Shown here: piece after piece, positions 1 through 7,579 of the stretch
How positions within the stretch are numbered: position 1 is the stretch's first letter
Layout: each line of letters starts with the position of its first letter
From: Betaproteobacteria bacterium
Lineage (GTDB): Bacteria > Pseudomonadota > Gammaproteobacteria > Burkholderiales > SG8-39
Length of the DNA: 34,274 bases
Reading direction: 5' to 3'
NCBI GenBank assembly: GCA_009693345.1
Contig: SHXL01000004.1
Span: forward strand, 1-34,274
Translations under genes and position numbers: made by a program
The notes under the pieces: generated by a model
The model's input: only the letters and a program-made list of their open reading frames with translations
Databases searched by the model: none
Told to the model about the DNA's origin: nothing

Positions 1-284
1 TCGACTTCGCCCGAACGCAGGTTCGCGTTGACGGTCCCGGCGGGGCGCGCGCGCACCAGCCCGGTGATCCTGAGGACGAACTCGGAACGAACCCGGTTGG
101 CGCGCTCGAACGCCTCCGCCCGGTCCGGGTCGCACACCACCTGCGCCAGCCCCTCGCGGTCGCGCAGGTCGATGAAGATTACACCGCCATGGTCGCGGCG
201 GCGGTGCGCCCAGCCGGCCAGCGTCACGACCTTGCCGATCAGCGCAGCGGACAGTTCGCCGCAGTAGTGGCTTCTCATGCTCAT
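1..284 (-). CDS. aspS: Aspartyl-tRNA synthetase, N-terminal part (gene runs off the left edge)
   Basis: Charges tRNA-Asp (or tRNA-Asp and tRNA-Asn) with aspartate in the cytoplasm. The visible 94 residues begin MSMRSHYCGEL and continue with the OB-fold anticodon-binding domain, including GWAHRRRDHGGVIFIDLRDR and the VCDP motif, which are highly typical of bacterial AspRS. The class II catalytic core lies outside the window. Start chosen at 284 because the family normally begins at or near MRSHYCGEL; the ATG at 278 is the alternative. The gene is the last one visible of a minus-strand group (fmdB, DUF502, aspS). Oddity: a 20-bp tandem duplication just upstream has duplicated the start region, so the good Shine-Dalgarno AAGGAG now lies about 28 nt away, in front of a seven-codon ORF. 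Identity is very sure; the exact start is less so. Confidence 0.95.
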   Translation of the reverse strand, partial: MSMRSHYCGELSAALIGKVVTLAGWAHRRRDHGGVIFIDLRDREGLAQVVCDPDRAEAFERANRVRSEFVLRITGLVRARPAGTVNANLRSGEV

Positions 285-304
285 ACGTGGCTTCTCATGC
301 TCAT
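267..304. repeat. Tandem duplication, 18-bp copies with 20-bp period
   Basis: The 18-mer GTGGCTTCTCATGCTCAT occurs at 267-284 and again at 287-304, separated by AC. Each copy carries the complement of the aspS start (ATGAGCATGAGAAGCCAC). The 20-bp period is not a multiple of three, so the two copies are in different frames. Confidence 0.95.
281..304 (-). other. Seven-codon leader ORF ending on the aspS start
   Basis: The minus strand reads ATG AGC ATG AGA AGC CAC GTA TGA (MSMRSHV). Its ATG overlaps the stop of the DUF502 gene, and its TGA overlaps the ATG of aspS at 284-282. AAGGAG lies 8 nt before this ATG. The ORF is the first copy of a duplicated aspS start and is probably a by-product of the duplication. 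It could deliver ribosomes to aspS by termination-reinitiation. That role is inference. Confidence 0.5.
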
Positions 305-906
305 TTGCCGTTCTCCTTGCCGTTAGGCGGCACCACGCCCATCGAGATGATGTACTTGAGCGCCTCCTCCACGCTCATCTCCAGTTCGATCACGTCCTTG
401 CGCGCTACCACCACGAAATATCCACCGGTCGGGTTGGGGGTGGTCGGCACGTAGACGCTGATGTAATCCCCCTGCAGACGGGAGACGATGTCGGCGCCGG
501 GCTTGCCCGTAAGGAAGGCGATGGTCCACATGCCCTCGTGCGGCCAGCGCACCAGCAAGGCCTTGCGGAACGCCTGGCCGCTGGAGGAGAACAGCGTGTC
601 GGAGATCTGCTTGACGCTCGAATAGATCGAGTTGACCACCGGGATGCGGTGCAGGATCTCGTGCCAGAAGTTGACCAGCCGGGCGCCGACCAGGTTTGTC
701 GTCAGGAGGCCGGTGAGGAATACGATCACCAGCGTCATCACCACGCCCATGCCGGGAACGTGCAATCCGAGCCAGTTCTCGGTGCGGAACTCCGGCGGCA
801 GCAGGAGCAGCGTCTGGTCGAGCGCATCGACGATGAACTTCAGCACCCACAGCGTGATGACGAGCGGGATCCAGATGAGGAGTCCCGTGATGAGGTATTT
901 TTTCAT
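301..906 (-). CDS. DUF502 family membrane protein
   Basis: A 201-residue inner-membrane protein of unknown biochemical role. Two hydrophobic spans are visible, at about residues 4-26 (LITGLLIWIPLVITLWVL) and 54-76 (MGVVMTLVIVFLTGLLTTNLV). The conserved DUF502 stretch PVVNSIYSSVKQ follows, then a soluble part with YVPTTPNPTGGY. Length and motifs match the family, which is often next to aspS in betaproteobacteria. Start is the ATG at 906; no strong Shine-Dalgarno precedes it, and a terminator-like hairpin ends only about 11 nt upstream. The stop codon TGA overlaps the next ATG. Proposed function in the family is vague, so none is assigned. Confidence 0.9.
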   Translation of the reverse strand: MKKYLITGLLIWIPLVITLWVLKFIVDALDQTLLLLPPEFRTENWLGLHVPGMGVVMTLVIVFLTGLLTTNLVGARLVNFWHEILHRIPVVNSIYSSVKQISDTLFSSSGQAFRKALLVRWPHEGMWTIAFLTGKPGADIVSRLQGDYISVYVPTTPNPTGGYFVVVARKDVIELEMSVEEALKYIISMGVVPPNGKENGK

Positions 907-917
907 GTGCTGGAAAC

Positions 918-942
918 AAAAAAGCCCGGCGCATGGCCGGGC
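918..942 (-). terminator. Rho-independent terminator or attenuator between fmdB and DUF502
   Basis: On the minus strand GCCCGGC (942-936) pairs with GCCGGGC (930-924) around a 5-nt loop and is followed by six T residues (923-918). It lies 22 bp after the fmdB stop and directly before the DUF502 start, so it would end or attenuate transcription into DUF502-aspS. Confidence 0.8.
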
Positions 943-964
943 CGGTTGCGTGGCCCTTTAATGG

Positions 965-1306
965 TCAATTCGCTGTGCTGGCCGGCGTTTTTTTCTCCGG
1001 CTTGGATACTGTTTTCGTTTCGGTTTTCGTTTCGGTTTTCGTTTCGGTTTTCGTTTCGGTTTTTGTGTCGGTCTTGGTTTCGGTCTTTGTCTCGGGCTTG
1101 GCGTCAGCCTTCGCTTCCGTCTTGCCGCCCTTGAAATCGGACGCGTACCAGCCCGAGCCCTTCAACTGAAACCCGGCTGCCGTAAGTTGCTTCTCGTACT
1201 TCTTCTTGCCGCACGCCGGGCACTTGGTGAGCGGCGCATCGGACAGCCTGAGGAGGTGGTCCTCCTTGTGGCCGCAGGCCGCGCACCGGTATTCGTAGAT
1301 CGGCAT
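965..1306 (-). CDS. FmdB-family zinc ribbon protein with repetitive acidic/basic tail
   Basis: A 113-residue protein. Residues 1-45 form the FmdB-type zinc ribbon: MPIYEYRC, then C8-x2-C11 and C29-x2-C32, which should bind one zinc. The segment LKGSGWYASDFK is also typical. From about residue 66 the chain is low-complexity, built of KTET-type four-residue repeats, and ends ASTAN. The family is annotated as putative regulatory protein, but its function is not established. The gene lies between ssb and DUF502-aspS on the minus strand. The tail is encoded by near-perfect 12-bp repeats (1011-1094), so its length may vary between strains. Confidence 0.9.
   Translation of the reverse strand: MPIYEYRCAACGHKEDHLLRLSDAPLTKCPACGKKKYEKQLTAAGFQLKGSGWYASDFKGGKTEAKADAKPETKTETKTDTKTETKTETKTETKTETKTVSKPEKKTPASTAN
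1011..1094. repeat. 12-bp tandem repeats encoding the KTET tail
   Basis: Four perfect copies of GTTTTCGTTTCG occupy 1011-1058. Three diverged copies follow at 1059-1094. The repeats lie in frame inside the fmdB-like gene, so gain or loss of a unit changes the tail by four residues without a frameshift. Confidence 0.95.
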
Positions 1307-1338
1307 CGCCGTTGTCTCAAGTTCCTGAATTGGCTTGG

Positions 1339-1344
1339 ATTATA
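1339..1344 (-). promoter_or_regulatory. Probable -10 box of the fmdB promoter
   Basis: The minus strand has a perfect TATAAT at 1344-1339, 33 nt before the fmdB ATG. A weak TTCTGA at about 1367-1362 could be the -35 at 17-bp spacing. It sits directly after the ssb stop and suggests that fmdB has its own promoter. Confidence 0.55.
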
Positions 1345-1361
1345 CCGCCAACAGTAACCTC

Positions 1362-1835
1362 TCAGAACGGAATGTCGTCTTCCATGTCGTCGAACTTTCC
1401 GGCCGGTTTCTTGGCCGCGCCCGCAGCCGGCTTTGGTGCGCCAGCGCTCTTGGTCGCGGGTTCACCGCCCGGTTCATCGTTCGGCACGCCCGCTCCGGCC
1501 CGCGAACCGAGCATCTGCATGCGATCGGCACGGATCTCGGTGCTGTAACGATCCTTGCCGGTTTCCTTGTCCTGATACTTCCGGGTGCGCAGTTGCCCCT
1601 CGATGTAGACCTGCGAACCCTTCTTCAGGTATTCGCCGGCGACCTCGGCGAGGCGCCCGAAGAACGATATGCGGTGCCACTCGGTGGCCTCCTTCTTCTC
1701 GCCGCTCGCCTTGTCCTTCCATGTTTCAGTAGTGGCGACGCTGATATTGGTGACCGCTTCGCCGCTCGGCAGATAGCGGGTTTCCGGGTCCCTACCGAGA
1801 TTGCCAACGATGATTACCTTGTTTACGGATGCCAT
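1362..1835 (-). CDS. ssb: Single-stranded DNA-binding protein
   Basis: Binds single-stranded DNA during replication, recombination and repair. The 157-residue protein starts MASVNKVIIVGNLGRDPE and has the complete OB fold over about residues 1-108 (TEWHRISFFGRLAEVAGEYLKKG, VYIEGQLRTRKYQD). A flexible Ala/Gly/Pro/Lys linker follows. The acidic tip MEDDIPF is the standard docking site for partner proteins. Length is slightly short of the E. coli protein because of the linker. It follows the MFS gene by 40 bp on the same strand; uvrA lies just across the divergent promoter. Very sure. Confidence 0.97.
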   Translation of the reverse strand: MASVNKVIIVGNLGRDPETRYLPSGEAVTNISVATTETWKDKASGEKKEATEWHRISFFGRLAEVAGEYLKKGSQVYIEGQLRTRKYQDKETGKDRYSTEIRADRMQMLGSRAGAGVPNDEPGGEPATKSAGAPKPAAGAAKKPAGKFDDMEDDIPF

Positions 1836-1875
1836 CACTTTCCCCCTGGTCGAGTACTGTATGAATATACAACGC

Positions 1876-3069
1876 CTAGGCGCGCCGCGGGTTGACCGCC
1901 CGCATCCCGGCCGCCACCGCCAGCCAAGCCAGCGCCAGCCCGGCGCTGGCGCCGAACACCCCGCCGGCGCCGAAGCGCCCGCCGATCCAGCCGCCGCCCA
2001 GCCCGCCGAAGAACAGGCCGAGCGTCTGGGCAGTGTTATACACGCCGATCGCCGCGCCGCGTGCATGCGCCGGCGCGATGCGGGAAACGAGCGAGGGCAG
2101 CAATGCCTCCAGCACGTTGAATGCAGCGAAGGAACCCAGCAGCAGACCCGCCAGCCCCAAGAGCCCGGCATCGGCACCGGCTGCCGCGAACGCCGCCAGC
2201 ACCGCGACGAGCAGCGCGACGCAGCCGATCATGACCGGCTTGGCCTTGTTGCGGCGGTCGGCGTACAGGATCGGCGGCACCATCAGCACGAACGAGGCCA
2301 GCACCACCGGCAGGTAGAGCTTCCAGTGCTCCTCAATGCCGAGGCCGGCATGGACGATCATCGCAGGGACGACGAGGAACATGGCGTAGAGCACGAAGTG
2401 CAGCACGAAGATGCCGGTATTCAGGCGCAGCAGTTCCCGTTCCAGGAAAATGCGGCCGCCGGCTGCCGCCGCAGGCTTGCCCGCCGCGAGCGGCGCGGCG
2501 CGGGCCCCCTTGGACACATCGGGCACCAGGGCCTTCACCACCAAGATCGCGGCGAGCGCGAGCAGGCCCGTGATCACGAACAGGCCGCCCATGCCGATCG
2601 ACCGGTAGAGCACCGGCGCGGCGACCAGCGAGAGCGCGAAGGTGAAGCCGATCGTGGAGCCGATCATCGCCATCACCTTGGTGCGGTGCTGCTCGCGCGT
2701 GAGATCCGCGGCGAGCGCCATCACCACCGACGAGATCGCGCCGGCACCCTGCAGCGCGCGGCCCGCGATCGCGGTCCAGATGTCGCCCGCCGCGGCCGCG
2801 AGAAAACTGCCCGCCGCGAAGATCACGAGGCCGGCATAGATCACCGGCTTGCGGCCCCAGCGGTCGGAGGCGATGCCGAACGGAATCTGCAATACGCCCT
2901 GCGTGAGCCCGTAGATCCCGAGGGCCATGCCGACTAGCGTGAGACTGTCGCCGCCCGCGAGCTGCGGCGCGTGCACCGCGAACACCGGAAGAATGAAAAA
3001 GAGGCCGAGCATGCGCAGGCCGAAGACCCCGGCAAGGCTGGCGCCGGCCCGGATTTCGGCCACAGTCAT
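1876..3069 (-). CDS. MFS transporter (drug-efflux type)
   Basis: A major facilitator superfamily protein of about 397 residues with some 12 hydrophobic spans. It carries the motif A-like loop GIASDRWGRKPVIYAG between helices 2 and 3 and GLRMLGLFFILPVFAVHAP in helix 1. The pattern resembles YajR/multidrug-type proton antiporters. Betaproteobacteria often have such a gene beside ssb and uvrA. Start chosen at the ATG at 3069 (MTVAEIRAG); an upstream ATG at 3111 would add 14 polar residues before helix 1 and is less likely. The C-terminus ends in RAVNPRRA. The substrate cannot be told from the sequence. Confidence 0.9.
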   Translation of the reverse strand: MTVAEIRAGASLAGVFGLRMLGLFFILPVFAVHAPQLAGGDSLTLVGMALGIYGLTQGVLQIPFGIASDRWGRKPVIYAGLVIFAAGSFLAAAAGDIWTAIAGRALQGAGAISSVVMALAADLTREQHRTKVMAMIGSTIGFTFALSLVAAPVLYRSIGMGGLFVITGLLALAAILVVKALVPDVSKGARAAPLAAGKPAAAAGGRIFLERELLRLNTGIFVLHFVLYAMFLVVPAMIVHAGLGIEEHWKLYLPVVLASFVLMVPPILYADRRNKAKPVMIGCVALLVAVLAAFAAAGADAGLLGLAGLLLGSFAAFNVLEALLPSLVSRIAPAHARGAAIGVYNTAQTLGLFFGGLGGGWIGGRFGAGGVFGASAGLALAWLAVAAGMRAVNPRRA

Positions 3070-3127
3070 CCGTTCGGACTGCACGTGAGGGTGTAGAAGC
3101 GGGTGGAGCAAGGCGGGGTGAAAGAGC

Positions 3128-3133
3128 TATAGT
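3128..3133 (+). promoter_or_regulatory. Possible -10 box for uvrA
   Basis: TATAGT at 3128-3133 in the 92-bp gap between the divergent MFS and uvrA starts, 28 nt before the first candidate TTG. No good -35 was seen and no clear LexA-type CTGT-N8-ACAG site. Confidence 0.35.
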
Positions 3134-3161
3134 AGCAAGTTTCCCCTGCCGAAAATTGCTC

Positions 3162-6107
3162 TTGGAAAAAATCCGCATCCGCGGCGCACGCACGCACAAT
3201 CTCAAGAACCTGAATCTCGAGTTGCCGCGCGAAAAACTTGTGGTGATCACCGGGCTGTCAGGCTCCGGCAAGTCCTCGCTCGCCTTCGATACGCTCTACG
3301 CCGAAGGCCAGCGCCGCTACGTCGAATCCCTGTCGGCCTACGCGCGCCAGTTTCTCGAGCTGATGGAAAAACCCGACGTCGACCTGATCGAGGGGCTGTC
3401 GCCCGCGATCGCCATCGAGCAGAAGGCGGCGAGCCACAATCCGCGCTCGACGGTGGGCACCGTCACCGAGATCCACGACTACCTGCGCCTGCTCTTCGCG
3501 CGCGTCGGCTCGCCCTACTGTCCCGACCACGGCCTCGCGCTGGAGGCGCAGACAGTGGCGCAGATGGTGGACCAGGTGCTCGCGCTGCCCGAGGACACGA
3601 AGCTGCTCGTCCTCGCGCCGGTGGTCGCCGGCCGCAAAGGGGAACAGACGGAACTGTTCGGGGAACTGCGCGCGCAAGGCTTCACGCGCGTGCGCGTGGA
3701 CGGCAAGGTCCATGAGCTGGAAAATGCGCCGCGCCTGGCGAAGAACTCGAAGCACACGGTGGAAGTGGTCATCGACCGGCTGCGCGCGAAGGCGGAGTTC
3801 AAGCAGCGCCTTGCCGAATCCTTCGAAACCGCGCTGCGCCATGCGAACGGACGCGCACTTGTCGTCGAATCGGATAACAAGAAAGAACATTTGTTCTCGG
3901 CGCGCTTCGCCTGCACGAAATGCGACTACGCGCTCGCCGAACTCGAGCCGCGCCTGTTCTCCTTCAACAATCCGATGGGCGCCTGCCCGCGCTGCGACGG
4001 CCTGGGCGCGGTGGATTTCTTCGATCCGCGCCGCGTGGTCGCGCACCCGAACCTCTCCCTCGCCGGCGGCGCGATCAAGGGCTGGGACCGGCGCAACCAT
4101 TTCTACTATTCGATGCTGACGTCGCTCGCGCGGCATTACGGCTTCGACGTCGAGGCGCCCTGGGAGATGCTGGACGACAGCACGCAGGGCGTGATCCTGA
4201 ACGGCTCGGGCAAGGAGAAAATCGCATTTCAGTACATCACCGAGCGCAGCCGCAGCCAGGTGCGCGAGCACGCCTTCGAAGGCGTGCTGCCGAACATGGA
4301 ACGGCGCTACCGAGAAACCGATTCCGTGGTGGTGCGCGAGGAACTCGCCAAGTTCCGCAACACGCAGACCTGCACGGAGTGCGGCGGAACCCGCCTGCGG
4401 CGCGAAGCGCGCCACGTCAAGGTGGCGGAGAGGACGATCTACGAGGTTTCCGCCTTGCCTTTGAGCTATTGCCGGGAGTTTTTCTCGACACTGAAACTTG
4501 AAGGCGCAAGACAACAGATCGCTGAGCGGATCGTGCGCGAGATCGCCAACCGGCTCGAGTTCCTCGTCAACGTCGGCCTCGACTATCTCGCGCTTGATCG
4601 CGCGGCCGGCTCGCTGTCGGGAGGCGAGGCGCAGCGCATCCGGCTCGCTTCGCAGATCGGCTCGGGACTGACCGGCGTCATGTATGTGCTTGATGAACCG
4701 TCCATCGGCCTGCACCAGCGCGACAACGCGCGACTGATCGAAACCCTCAAGCACCTGCGGGACCTCGGCAACAGCGTCATCGTGGTGGAGCACGACGAGG
4801 AGGCGATCCGCTCGGCGGACTACGTGGTCGACATGGGGCCCGGCGCGGGGCACGCCGGCGGGCGCGTCGTCGCCGAGGGCACGCCGGCGCAGATCGTCGC
4901 CTCCGCGGATTCGCTCACCGGCAGATACCTCGCCCGCACGCTGTCCATCGGCGTGCCGCGGCGGCGCAACCGCCCCGGCGCGAAGCGCCTGGTGGTACGC
5001 GAGGCCACCGGCAACAACCTGAAGCGGGCGACGCTCGAACTTCCGGTCGGCCTGTTCGTGTGCGTCACCGGGGTTTCGGGCTCGGGCAAATCGACGCTGA
5101 TCAATGACACCATGTATGCGGCGATCGCGCGCCATCTCCATGGCTCGGCGGCCGAGCCGGCGCCGCACGAATCCATCTCGGGCCTGGAGCATTTCGACAA
5201 GGTGGTGAGCGTGGACCAGAGCCCGATCGGCCGCACGCCGCGCTCGAATCCGGCCACCTACACGGGGCTTTTCACGCCGATCCGCGAACTGTTCGCCGGC
5301 GTGCCGGAAGCCCGCACGCGCGGCTACGACGCCGGGCGCTTCTCGTTCAACGTCAAGGGCGGGCGCTGCGAGGCCTGCCAGGGCGACGGCGTGACCAAGG
5401 TGGAAATGCACTTCCTCGCCGACATCTACGTCGCCTGCGACGTCTGCCATGGCAAGCGCTACAACCGCGAGACGCTGGAGATCCGCTACAAGGGCAAGAA
5501 CATCCACGAAGTGCTGCAGATGAACGTGGTCGAGGCGGTGGAATTCTTCACCGCCGTGCCCGCGATCGCGCGCAAACTCGCGACGCTCTCCGACGTCGGC
5601 CTCGCCTACATCCAGTTCGGGCAGGCCGCCACCACGCTCTCGGGTGGCGAGGCGCAGCGCGTCAAGCTTTCGCTCGAACTCTCAAAGCGCGACACCGGCC
5701 GCACGCTCTACATTTTGGATGAACCCACCACCGGCCTGCATTTCCACGACATCGGGCTGCTGCTGCATGTGCTGCACCGCCTGCGCGACGCGGGCAACAC
5801 GGTGATCGTCATCGAGCACAACCTGGATGTCATCAAGACCGCAGACTGGGTGATCGACCTGGGTCCCGAAGGCGGCGACGGCGGCGGGCGCATTATCGCC
5901 GCCGGCACGCCCGAGCAGGTCGCGGAGAGCCCGGTCAGCCATACCGGTCAATACCTTAGGCGCGTTCTGTCCGGCGCCTTTACAAATACGAACGTTCGTA
6001 CTGTTATTTCTCCCGATGACCCCTCCAACGCCACCGACCAAGGGCGAACGGACCCGCGCGGCGATCCTGGACGCCGGGTTCCACATCGTCAGCAGGACCG
6101 GTCTTGA
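3162..6107 (+). CDS. uvrA: Excinuclease ABC subunit A
   Basis: The damage-recognition ATPase of nucleotide excision repair. Two ABC modules are visible: Walker A GLSGSGKSS (31-39) and GVSGSGKST (637-645), each with a signature LSGGEAQR and Walker B (VLDEPSIGLH, ILDEPTTGLH). Zinc-binding pairs CTKC/CPRC and CEAC/CDVC are present. No ATG fits: the family starts MEKIRIRGARTHNLKN, so the TTG at 3162 is chosen, with TTG at 3156 as the alternative. Homology appears to end near residue 945 (QYLRRVLSG). The frame then runs on for about 35 residues of non-UvrA character through a palindromic operator and into tetR, ending 92 nt inside it. The normal stop seems to have been lost, or the tail is lineage-specific. 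Confidence 0.96.
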   Translation: MEKIRIRGARTHNLKNLNLELPREKLVVITGLSGSGKSSLAFDTLYAEGQRRYVESLSAYARQFLELMEKPDVDLIEGLSPAIAIEQKAASHNPRSTVGTVTEIHDYLRLLFARVGSPYCPDHGLALEAQTVAQMVDQVLALPEDTKLLVLAPVVAGRKGEQTELFGELRAQGFTRVRVDGKVHELENAPRLAKNSKHTVEVVIDRLRAKAEFKQRLAESFETALRHANGRALVVESDNKKEHLFSARFACTKCDYALAELEPRLFSFNNPMGACPRCDGLGAVDFFDPRRVVAHPNLSLAGGAIKGWDRRNHFYYSMLTSLARHYGFDVEAPWEMLDDSTQGVILNGSGKEKIAFQYITERSRSQVREHAFEGVLPNMERRYRETDSVVVREELAKFRNTQTCTECGGTRLRREARHVKVAERTIYEVSALPLSYCREFFSTLKLEGARQQIAERIVREIANRLEFLVNVGLDYLALDRAAGSLSGGEAQRIRLASQIGSGLTGVMYVLDEPSIGLHQRDNARLIETLKHLRDLGNSVIVVEHDEEAIRSADYVVDMGPGAGHAGGRVVAEGTPAQIVASADSLTGRYLARTLSIGVPRRRNRPGAKRLVVREATGNNLKRATLELPVGLFVCVTGVSGSGKSTLINDTMYAAIARHLHGSAAEPAPHESISGLEHFDKVVSVDQSPIGRTPRSNPATYTGLFTPIRELFAGVPEARTRGYDAGRFSFNVKGGRCEACQGDGVTKVEMHFLADIYVACDVCHGKRYNRETLEIRYKGKNIHEVLQMNVVEAVEFFTAVPAIARKLATLSDVGLAYIQFGQAATTLSGGEAQRVKLSLELSKRDTGRTLYILDEPTTGLHFHDIGLLLHVLHRLRDAGNTVIVIEHNLDVIKTADWVIDLGPEGGDGGGRIIAAGTPEQVAESPVSHTGQYLRRVLSGAFTNTNVRTVISPDDPSNATDQGRTDPRGDPGRRVPHRQQDRS
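5987..6000. promoter_or_regulatory. 14-bp palindromic operator, probably for the TetR regulator
   Basis: TACGAACGTTCGTA is a perfect inverted repeat centred between 5993 and 5994, 15 nt before the tetR ATG. Its length, symmetry and position fit an autoregulatory TetR-family operator. It lies within the run-on 3' end of the uvrA reading frame. Binding is inferred. Confidence 0.7.
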
Positions 6108-6651
6108 AGGCCTGACCGTCGGTACGCTCGCCGGGGCGACCGGCCTGTCGAAATCGGGCCTCTTCGCCCACTTCGGCTCGCGCGAGGAACTGCTGCTCGC
6201 GGTGCTCGACCGCGGCCAGCAGGAATTCGTCAAGCTCGTGGTCAACCCGGCGCTCGCGAAGCCGCGCGGCCTGCCGCGCCTGAAGGCGCTGTTCGTGAAG
6301 TGGTTCGGCTGGACCGAGTCGGCCGACCTGCCCGGCGGGTGCCCGATGATCGGCCGCGCCATCGAGTTCGACGACCAGCCGGGCGTGGTGCGCGACGCGC
6401 TCGCCACCGGTCAGCGCGCCTGGATCGACACGCTGACGCGCGCCGCGCGCCAGGCGATCGAGCAGGGCCAGCTCGCCCCGCACAGCGACCCGGAACAGAT
6501 CTGCTTCGAATTGTTCGGCATCGCGCTGGTGGTGCACCACCACCGCCGCCTGCTCGGCTACGAAAAGGCGCGCGCCCGCGCGCTTGCCGCCTTCGAGGCG
6601 TTGATAGAGCGTCACACCATTTCTCCAAAGCTGCGCAGCGCCACGCGCTAA
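6016..6651 (+). CDS. TetR/AcrR family transcriptional regulator
   Basis: A 211-residue one-component repressor. The N-terminal helix-turn-helix covers about residues 10-60: TRAAILDAGFHIVSRTG, then LAGATGLSKSGLFAHFGSREELL. The C-terminal part should be the ligand/dimer domain (GCPMIGRAIEFDDQPG; HHHRRLLGYEKARARAL). The ATG at 6016 is inside the uvrA reading frame and 15 nt after the palindrome, so autorepression is likely. The hydrolase gene follows after 14 bp, and three plus-strand genes after it may form one operon. The ligand is unknown; hydrolase and thioesterase neighbours hint at a lipid or acyl compound, which is inference. Confidence 0.93.
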   Translation: MTPPTPPTKGERTRAAILDAGFHIVSRTGLEGLTVGTLAGATGLSKSGLFAHFGSREELLLAVLDRGQQEFVKLVVNPALAKPRGLPRLKALFVKWFGWTESADLPGGCPMIGRAIEFDDQPGVVRDALATGQRAWIDTLTRAARQAIEQGQLAPHSDPEQICFELFGIALVVHHHRRLLGYEKARARALAAFEALIERHTISPKLRSATR

Positions 6652-6665
6652 CGAAAGGAGTCGCC

Positions 6666-7565
6666 ATGTACATCGCCCACCAACTGCACAGAATAAGCAC
6701 GAACGTGCGCTTTTTGACCGGCTCGCTGCTGCTGCCCGAGTACGCGGCGGCGCTCGCCGAGCGCCTGTTCCTCACGCCCCCCGCGCCGCGCCTGCGGCAG
6801 AGCACCTTCTTCGATTTTCTCGACGCGCGCTCGAGCTTCCTCGAATACAGCGGCCGCAATATCGCCACCTGGCGCGGGGGTCCGCGCGATGCGCCGGCGG
6901 TGCTGCTCGCGCACAGCTGGGGCGGATACGCTGCGCAGATGCGCGGCTTCGTGGCGCGGCTGCTCGCCGAAGGTTTCCGCGTCATCGCCTACGACCAGCC
7001 GGCCCACGGCCTGTCGGAAGGCAAGCTCACTGGCCTGCCCGATTTCGCCGGCGCGCTCGCCGCGGTGGCCTCGCAGCACGGCAAAGTGCGACACGTGATC
7101 GCGCACTCGCTGGGCGGCGTGGCCACCGCCATTGCGCTGTCGCGCGGCCTGTCCCTGCAGAGTACGGTGCTGATCAGCCCGCCCTCGGACCTGGTCGGTT
7201 ATTCGCGCCAGTTCGCGCGCTGGTACTGGATGCCGGAGCCGCTGCGCTGCGCGATGCAGGCGGCTATCGAGGAGCGCTTCGGCCTGCGATGGTTCGAGCT
7301 GGAAATTCCGCGCCTCGCGCCGCGGCTCAACACACCGGCGCTGGTGATCCACGACCGCGGCGACGGTATCGTGCCCTGGACACAGGGCGCGGCGCAGGCG
7401 CGCGCCTGGCCCGGCGCCCGCCTGCTCAGCACCGAGGGCCTCGGCCACGGCCTCATTCTCGAGAGCGACATCATGATCCGCCCGGCGGTGGAATTCGTCG
7501 CCGGCAGATCCGGGGTGGCGAGCGTCGCCGCGCCCGCGCTGCCGCATCCGGCACCGCTTTACTGA
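6666..7565 (+). CDS. Alpha/beta hydrolase
   Basis: A 299-residue cytoplasmic-looking serine hydrolase. Catalytic triad candidates are Ser148 in AHSLGG (the nucleophile elbow, with Ala in place of the usual first Gly), Asp233 in HDRGDGIVP and His261 in GLGHG. An earlier LLAHSWGGYAAQ (81-91) probably forms the oxyanion region. The ATG at 6666 has a strong AAGGAG upstream. It lies 14 bp after tetR and 14 bp before the membrane protein gene, so it is a likely target of that regulator. Substrate could be an ester or lactone; it cannot be told from the sequence. Confidence 0.9.
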   Translation: MYIAHQLHRISTNVRFLTGSLLLPEYAAALAERLFLTPPAPRLRQSTFFDFLDARSSFLEYSGRNIATWRGGPRDAPAVLLAHSWGGYAAQMRGFVARLLAEGFRVIAYDQPAHGLSEGKLTGLPDFAGALAAVASQHGKVRHVIAHSLGGVATAIALSRGLSLQSTVLISPPSDLVGYSRQFARWYWMPEPLRCAMQAAIEERFGLRWFELEIPRLAPRLNTPALVIHDRGDGIVPWTQGAAQARAWPGARLLSTEGLGHGLILESDIMIRPAVEFVAGRSGVASVAAPALPHPAPLY

Positions 7566-7579
7566 TCCGGGCCGAGGCC

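Noticed and set aside
3070..3155. SOS (LexA) box upstream of uvrA
   Set aside because: No CTGT-N8-ACAG match found in the divergent region.
3258..5507. 749-codon open frame on the minus strand opposite uvrA
   Set aside because: Antisense shadow of a GC-rich gene: Arg/Ala/Asp-rich, no recognisable domain, and uvrA is certain on the other strand.
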